64,000 nucleotides of DNA. Source: Clostridia bacterium (GTDB lineage: Bacteria > Bacillota > Clostridia > Oscillospirales > CAG-272). The position numbers were made by a program, and so were the translations under genes. Shown in pieces: positions 61,381 through 64,000 of the stretch (positions are counted from its first letter, which is position 1; every line of letters starts with the position of its first letter). Under the pieces are notes generated by a model. It had not been told where the DNA came from. It was given only the letters and a program-made list of their open reading frames with translations, and ran no database searches. Location: the NCBI GenBank assembly GCA_017502135.1, contig JAFVVP010000007.1, positions 1 to 64,000 on the forward strand, written 5' to 3'.

Positions 61381-63042
61381 ATGTCAAAATCCAAGAAAAT
61401 CACACTGCTGGTTGCGATCGTGGCGATTGTGGCGTTGCTTGTTTACGCCGGCGTGACCGGTGCAGCAAACGGCACGGTCGTGTGCCCCGATTGCGGCGAT
61501 GCGGTACTGGACTGCGAAACCTGCGGCGGTGAAGGCCTCGTACGCGGCACGCTCTGGGCGATCTTGCCTCCGTTTATCGCGATCGGATTGGCTCTTATTA
61601 CCAAAGAGGTATACAGCTCTCTGTTTATCGGAATTCTCTCCGGTGCACTTTTGGCGTCCGATTTTTCCTTCACGGGAACTTTTGACGGCATCATCAACAC
61701 CGGCCTTATTGATGCCGTAGCAGGCAGTGCGGGCATCTTTATTTTCCTTGTGGAGCTTGGCATCATCGTTGCGCTTATCAACAAGGCCGGCGGTTCTGCC
61801 GCTTTCGGTAACTGGGCGAAGACGCACATCAAGTCCCGTGTGGGTGCGATGCTGGCGACGTTCTTGCTCGGCATTCTCATTTTCGTTGACGATTATTTCA
61901 ACTGTCTGACGGTCGGTTCCGTTATGCGTCCCGTTACGGACAGCAAGGGGATCTCCCGTGCAAAGCTGTCCTACCTTATTGATGCTACTGCGGCTCCCAT
62001 CTGCATGATCGCGCCGATCTCGAGCTGGGCGGCGGCTGTTGCAAGCTATGCGGAGGAAGGCGAAGGTCTTAAACTCTTCATCAGCGCTATTCCGTATAAC
62101 TTCTACTCGATTCTCACTCTCGTGTTCATCGTTACGATTGCCCTTATGAAATTTGACTACGGCCCGATGAAACTGCACGAGAAGAACGCTATCGAAAACG
62201 GCGATCTTTACACGAGCGGAGACAAGGCAGAGTCCGTAGAGGTAACGCCCTCTTCCAAGGGCCGCGTCATTGATCTGGTTATGCCGATCATTCTGCTCAT
62301 CACCTTCTGCGTGCTCGGACTCGTATACGTAGGCGGTATTCTGGACGGTGCCAATTTCGTGGATGCGTTCGCCAACACGGATGCGACCGTCGGTTTGCCT
62401 TGGGGCTGCCTCATCGCACTCGTACTTATTATCATCTACATGCTTGCACGCGGCGTTGTGACGCTCAAAGAGTCCATGGAATGCATCCCGCAGGGATTCA
62501 TCGCCATGGTGCCCGCAATTCTCATTCTCACCTTTGCTACCGCTCTTAAGAACATCACCGGTGTCCTCGGTGCGAAGTATTACGTTGGCGATCTCATGGC
62601 CGGCCAGGCTGAGGCACTCGGTTCTTTCCTGCCCGCGATCATCTTCATCGTGGCTTGCATTCTTGCGTTTGCTACGGGTACCTCCTGGGGTACGTTCGGT
62701 ATTCTCATTCCGATCGTTACGGCTATCTTCCCCCAAGGCTCGGAACTTCTCATCATCGGTATGTCCGCGTGCCTTGCAGGTGCCGTTTGCGGCGACCACT
62801 GCTCGCCTATCTCCGATACGACGATCATGTCTTCGGCAGGCGGTCAGTGCAACCATCTGAACCACGTATCCACGCAGATGCCCTACGCGATCACGGTGGC
62901 GGCAATTTCCGCCGTTATGTTCGTGCTTGCCGGCTTCGTGCAGAACGCATGGATCTGCCTGCCGCTCAGTATCGCTCTCACCGTTGCTACATTGTTTATC
63001 ATCAAACTCATTGCAAAGCAGACGGACGCACACGCGAAATAA
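61381..63042 (+). CDS. NhaC-type Na+/H+ antiporter with a zinc-ribbon-like insertion
   Basis: The 553-residue protein has about twelve helices and the NhaC signatures IFVDDYFNCLTVGSVMRPV near 172 and FATGTSWGTFG near 433, GDHCSPISDTT near 470. After the first helix it carries CPDCG (35-39) and CETCGGEG (45-52), a DnaJ- or rubredoxin-like pair of CxxC motifs that NhaC proteins do not normally have. ATG 61381 follows GGGAGG. Other members exchange Na+ and H+, or malate and lactate. Confidence 0.88.
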   Translation: MSKSKKITLLVAIVAIVALLVYAGVTGAANGTVVCPDCGDAVLDCETCGGEGLVRGTLWAILPPFIAIGLALITKEVYSSLFIGILSGALLASDFSFTGTFDGIINTGLIDAVAGSAGIFIFLVELGIIVALINKAGGSAAFGNWAKTHIKSRVGAMLATFLLGILIFVDDYFNCLTVGSVMRPVTDSKGISRAKLSYLIDATAAPICMIAPISSWAAAVASYAEEGEGLKLFISAIPYNFYSILTLVFIVTIALMKFDYGPMKLHEKNAIENGDLYTSGDKAESVEVTPSSKGRVIDLVMPIILLITFCVLGLVYVGGILDGANFVDAFANTDATVGLPWGCLIALVLIIIYMLARGVVTLKESMECIPQGFIAMVPAILILTFATALKNITGVLGAKYYVGDLMAGQAEALGSFLPAIIFIVACILAFATGTSWGTFGILIPIVTAIFPQGSELLIIGMSACLAGAVCGDHCSPISDTTIMSSAGGQCNHLNHVSTQMPYAITVAAISAVMFVLAGFVQNAWICLPLSIALTVATLFIIKLIAKQTDAHAK

Positions 63043-63120
63043 TCTTCGTACATACGCCCCCTGCAGACCGAAAGCGTAATGTTGTTATCAAAGTTTTACG
63101 CAAACCGAGTGGGATAACAG

Positions 63121-63160
63121 AAAATACAGTATAGTCAAATGGCTATACTGTATTTTTTAT
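63121..63160 (+). terminator. intrinsic terminator of the NhaC-type gene
   Basis: A perfect 14-bp stem AAAATACAGTATAG / CTATACTGTATTTT is followed by TTAT. Confidence 0.9.
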
Positions 63161-63455
63161 GTTTAAATCAACAAATTCCGCAACTTTTTTAAAACTACTT
63201 TATTTTTATTTCTGTTTGTTTTATAATATAATTTACCAAACAAATCTAATAATAACATAGGATGACTTTAACTAAGGGGGTATTATACCCTTTTGCCTTT
63301 GTCATTCAAAATGAATTCGGTAAAAACGCAATTCCACTTGAATGACAATAAGGTGTGTCCTTTTGGGTTTAAGATTTGTTTGGCGACAATCGGGTTGCGT
63401 TTTTCGGTGCGTGGCTTCGGTCACGCACTTTTTTATTGAGGGGAAATTGAGCAGA
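63160..63455 (+). promoter_or_regulatory. leader with inverted repeat and attenuator-like hairpin
   Basis: A TATAAT is at 63222-63227 with a poor -35 box. The inverted repeat TTGTCATTCAA (63299-63309) / TTGAATGACAA (63338-63348) follows. At 63407-63434 the hairpin GTGCGTG / CACGCAC is followed by six T, 22 bp before the start of the next gene, and could terminate transcription early. No protein gene is supported in this stretch. Confidence 0.45.
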
Positions 63456-63701
63456 ATGAAATTTACATACAAAAATCAACTTATAATATCCTGCGTGATA
63501 ATTCTTCTTTTCAATGTACTTAATACGGTTTTCAAGCATTGGATTTTCTCAAGTATCGGATGGTGGCTTTGCGGCTTACTGTGGATCATCCATCCTGTTG
63601 GCACAAAGAATATGGAACCTACAAAGAAGAATTTGCTGATCATTCGACTTGCCGGCGTGTTCCTTGTTATCGTCGGTCTTGTAGTACACTTCAACTTCTG
63701 A
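63456..63701 (+). CDS. small two-TM membrane protein of unknown function
   Basis: The 81-residue protein has two or three hydrophobic helices (about 8-22, 27-42 and 58-78) and no recognised domain. A weak GAGGGG site precedes ATG 63456. Its leader holds an attenuator-like hairpin. It is followed after 18 bp by the next small gene, probably in one operon. Confidence 0.6.
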   Translation: MKFTYKNQLIISCVIILLFNVLNTVFKHWIFSSIGWWLCGLLWIIHPVGTKNMEPTKKNLLIIRLAGVFLVIVGLVVHFNF

Positions 63702-63719
63702 TTGTAATGGAGATCTATT

Positions 63720-63977
63720 ATGGAACAGAAAATAATCGGCACGGTAGTGTCCGTAAAAAAGCAATGGTGGCTGAAAGTTAACACAAAACCTGTAAGAATG
63801 CACGCGCTTGACGGTGCTACGTTCCCCCACATTATCAAGGTTAGATATGTCGTTAATGGAACCGAGTATTTCAAAAGAAAATGGATTAAAGCCTGCGACA
63901 CCCCTCCGGCTTTGAACTCAGAAGTGACCGTAATTTACGACGAAAATAAACCGAGCAAAAGCAAAGTGCTTGGATAG
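63720..63977 (+). CDS. small soluble protein, possibly DUF3592-like
   Basis: The 85-residue protein has a beta-rich pattern (IIGTVVSVKKQWWLKV, HIIKVRYVVNGTEYF, SEVTVIYDENKPSKSKV) like the soluble part of DUF3592 proteins, but lacks the flanking transmembrane helices. TGGAG precedes ATG 63720. A further GAGAGGA site at the window's end suggests another gene follows beyond 64000. Confidence 0.6.
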   Translation: MEQKIIGTVVSVKKQWWLKVNTKPVRMHALDGATFPHIIKVRYVVNGTEYFKRKWIKACDTPPALNSEVTVIYDENKPSKSKVLG

Positions 63978-64000
63978 CAACGAGAGGATGGTGTGGCAAT

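Overview
The window reads as a chromosome segment of a spore-forming, gut-type Clostridia (Firmicutes). The evidence is Firmicutes-style AGGAGG ribosome binding sites and TTGACA/TATAAT promoters, an alpha/beta small acid-soluble spore protein, a FliB-like protein, a preQ1-I riboswitch in front of queT, RnfC/RnfD, and several multidrug-type ABC exporters. I do not recognise the species.

Positions 1 to about 16,617 look like the right end of an integrated genomic island. The base composition is visibly more AT-rich than to the right. The island ends at a 56-bp fragment of a tRNA-Ser gene running from the anticodon loop to CCA (16618-16673), which looks like an attachment site left by a tRNA-targeting integrase. 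Two small HTH/excisionase-like genes (15547-16351) sit just inside it. The main cargo is a leftward defence operon (13225 to 1578): an ISL3-transposase-like protein, hsdM, hsdS, hsdR, a membrane-anchored protein of unknown function, a PARG/macrodomain gene broken by an in-frame TAA, and a GmrSD-type DUF262/DUF1524 nuclease. Divergent to it is a tight three-gene cassette (13482-15487): a metallo-beta-lactamase-fold protein, a 144-residue protein with a possible His/Cys dyad, and a four-TM protein. I think this is an undescribed effector system. At the far left are small mobile-element-type genes and a candidate ncRNA with a clear promoter and terminator (66-373). The integrase and the intact tRNA-Ser are not in the window and would lie to the left.

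From about 16.7 kb the content is mostly chromosomal. It holds an ECF sigma/anti-sigma pair, tRNA-Leu(GAG), mgtC, and two zinc-ribbon ABC transporters with a DUF1854 protein. A MoxR-DUF58-DUF4129-like operon, rplS and an iron alcohol dehydrogenase follow. Next come a CNNM/CorC transporter and an AI-2E-type permease behind an attenuator-like leader, then a TtcA-like PP-loop protein, an amidase and rimM-trmD. A sugar-uronate block (TIM-barrel protein, deacetylase, uxaC), a FliB-like protein, the SASP gene, a CBM9-like surface protein and queT complete this part.

From 43 to 50 kb there are two adjacent pairs of ABC exporters. Each pair has one canonical and one degenerate Walker B site, as in heterodimeric exporters. 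apeB (M18 peptidase) follows, then a 1.73-kb segment bounded by 57-bp imperfect terminal inverted repeats that carries only an XRE-TPR regulator. After that come an M50 (SpoIVFB-like) protease with a small membrane partner, and rnfC-rnfD without the rest of an rnf operon. The window ends with a TIGR04076 protein, a ferredoxin-type aldo/keto reductase, an MscS channel, a GNAT enzyme, an NhaC-type antiporter and two small genes of unknown function.

All assignments come from reading motifs by eye. No database search was run.
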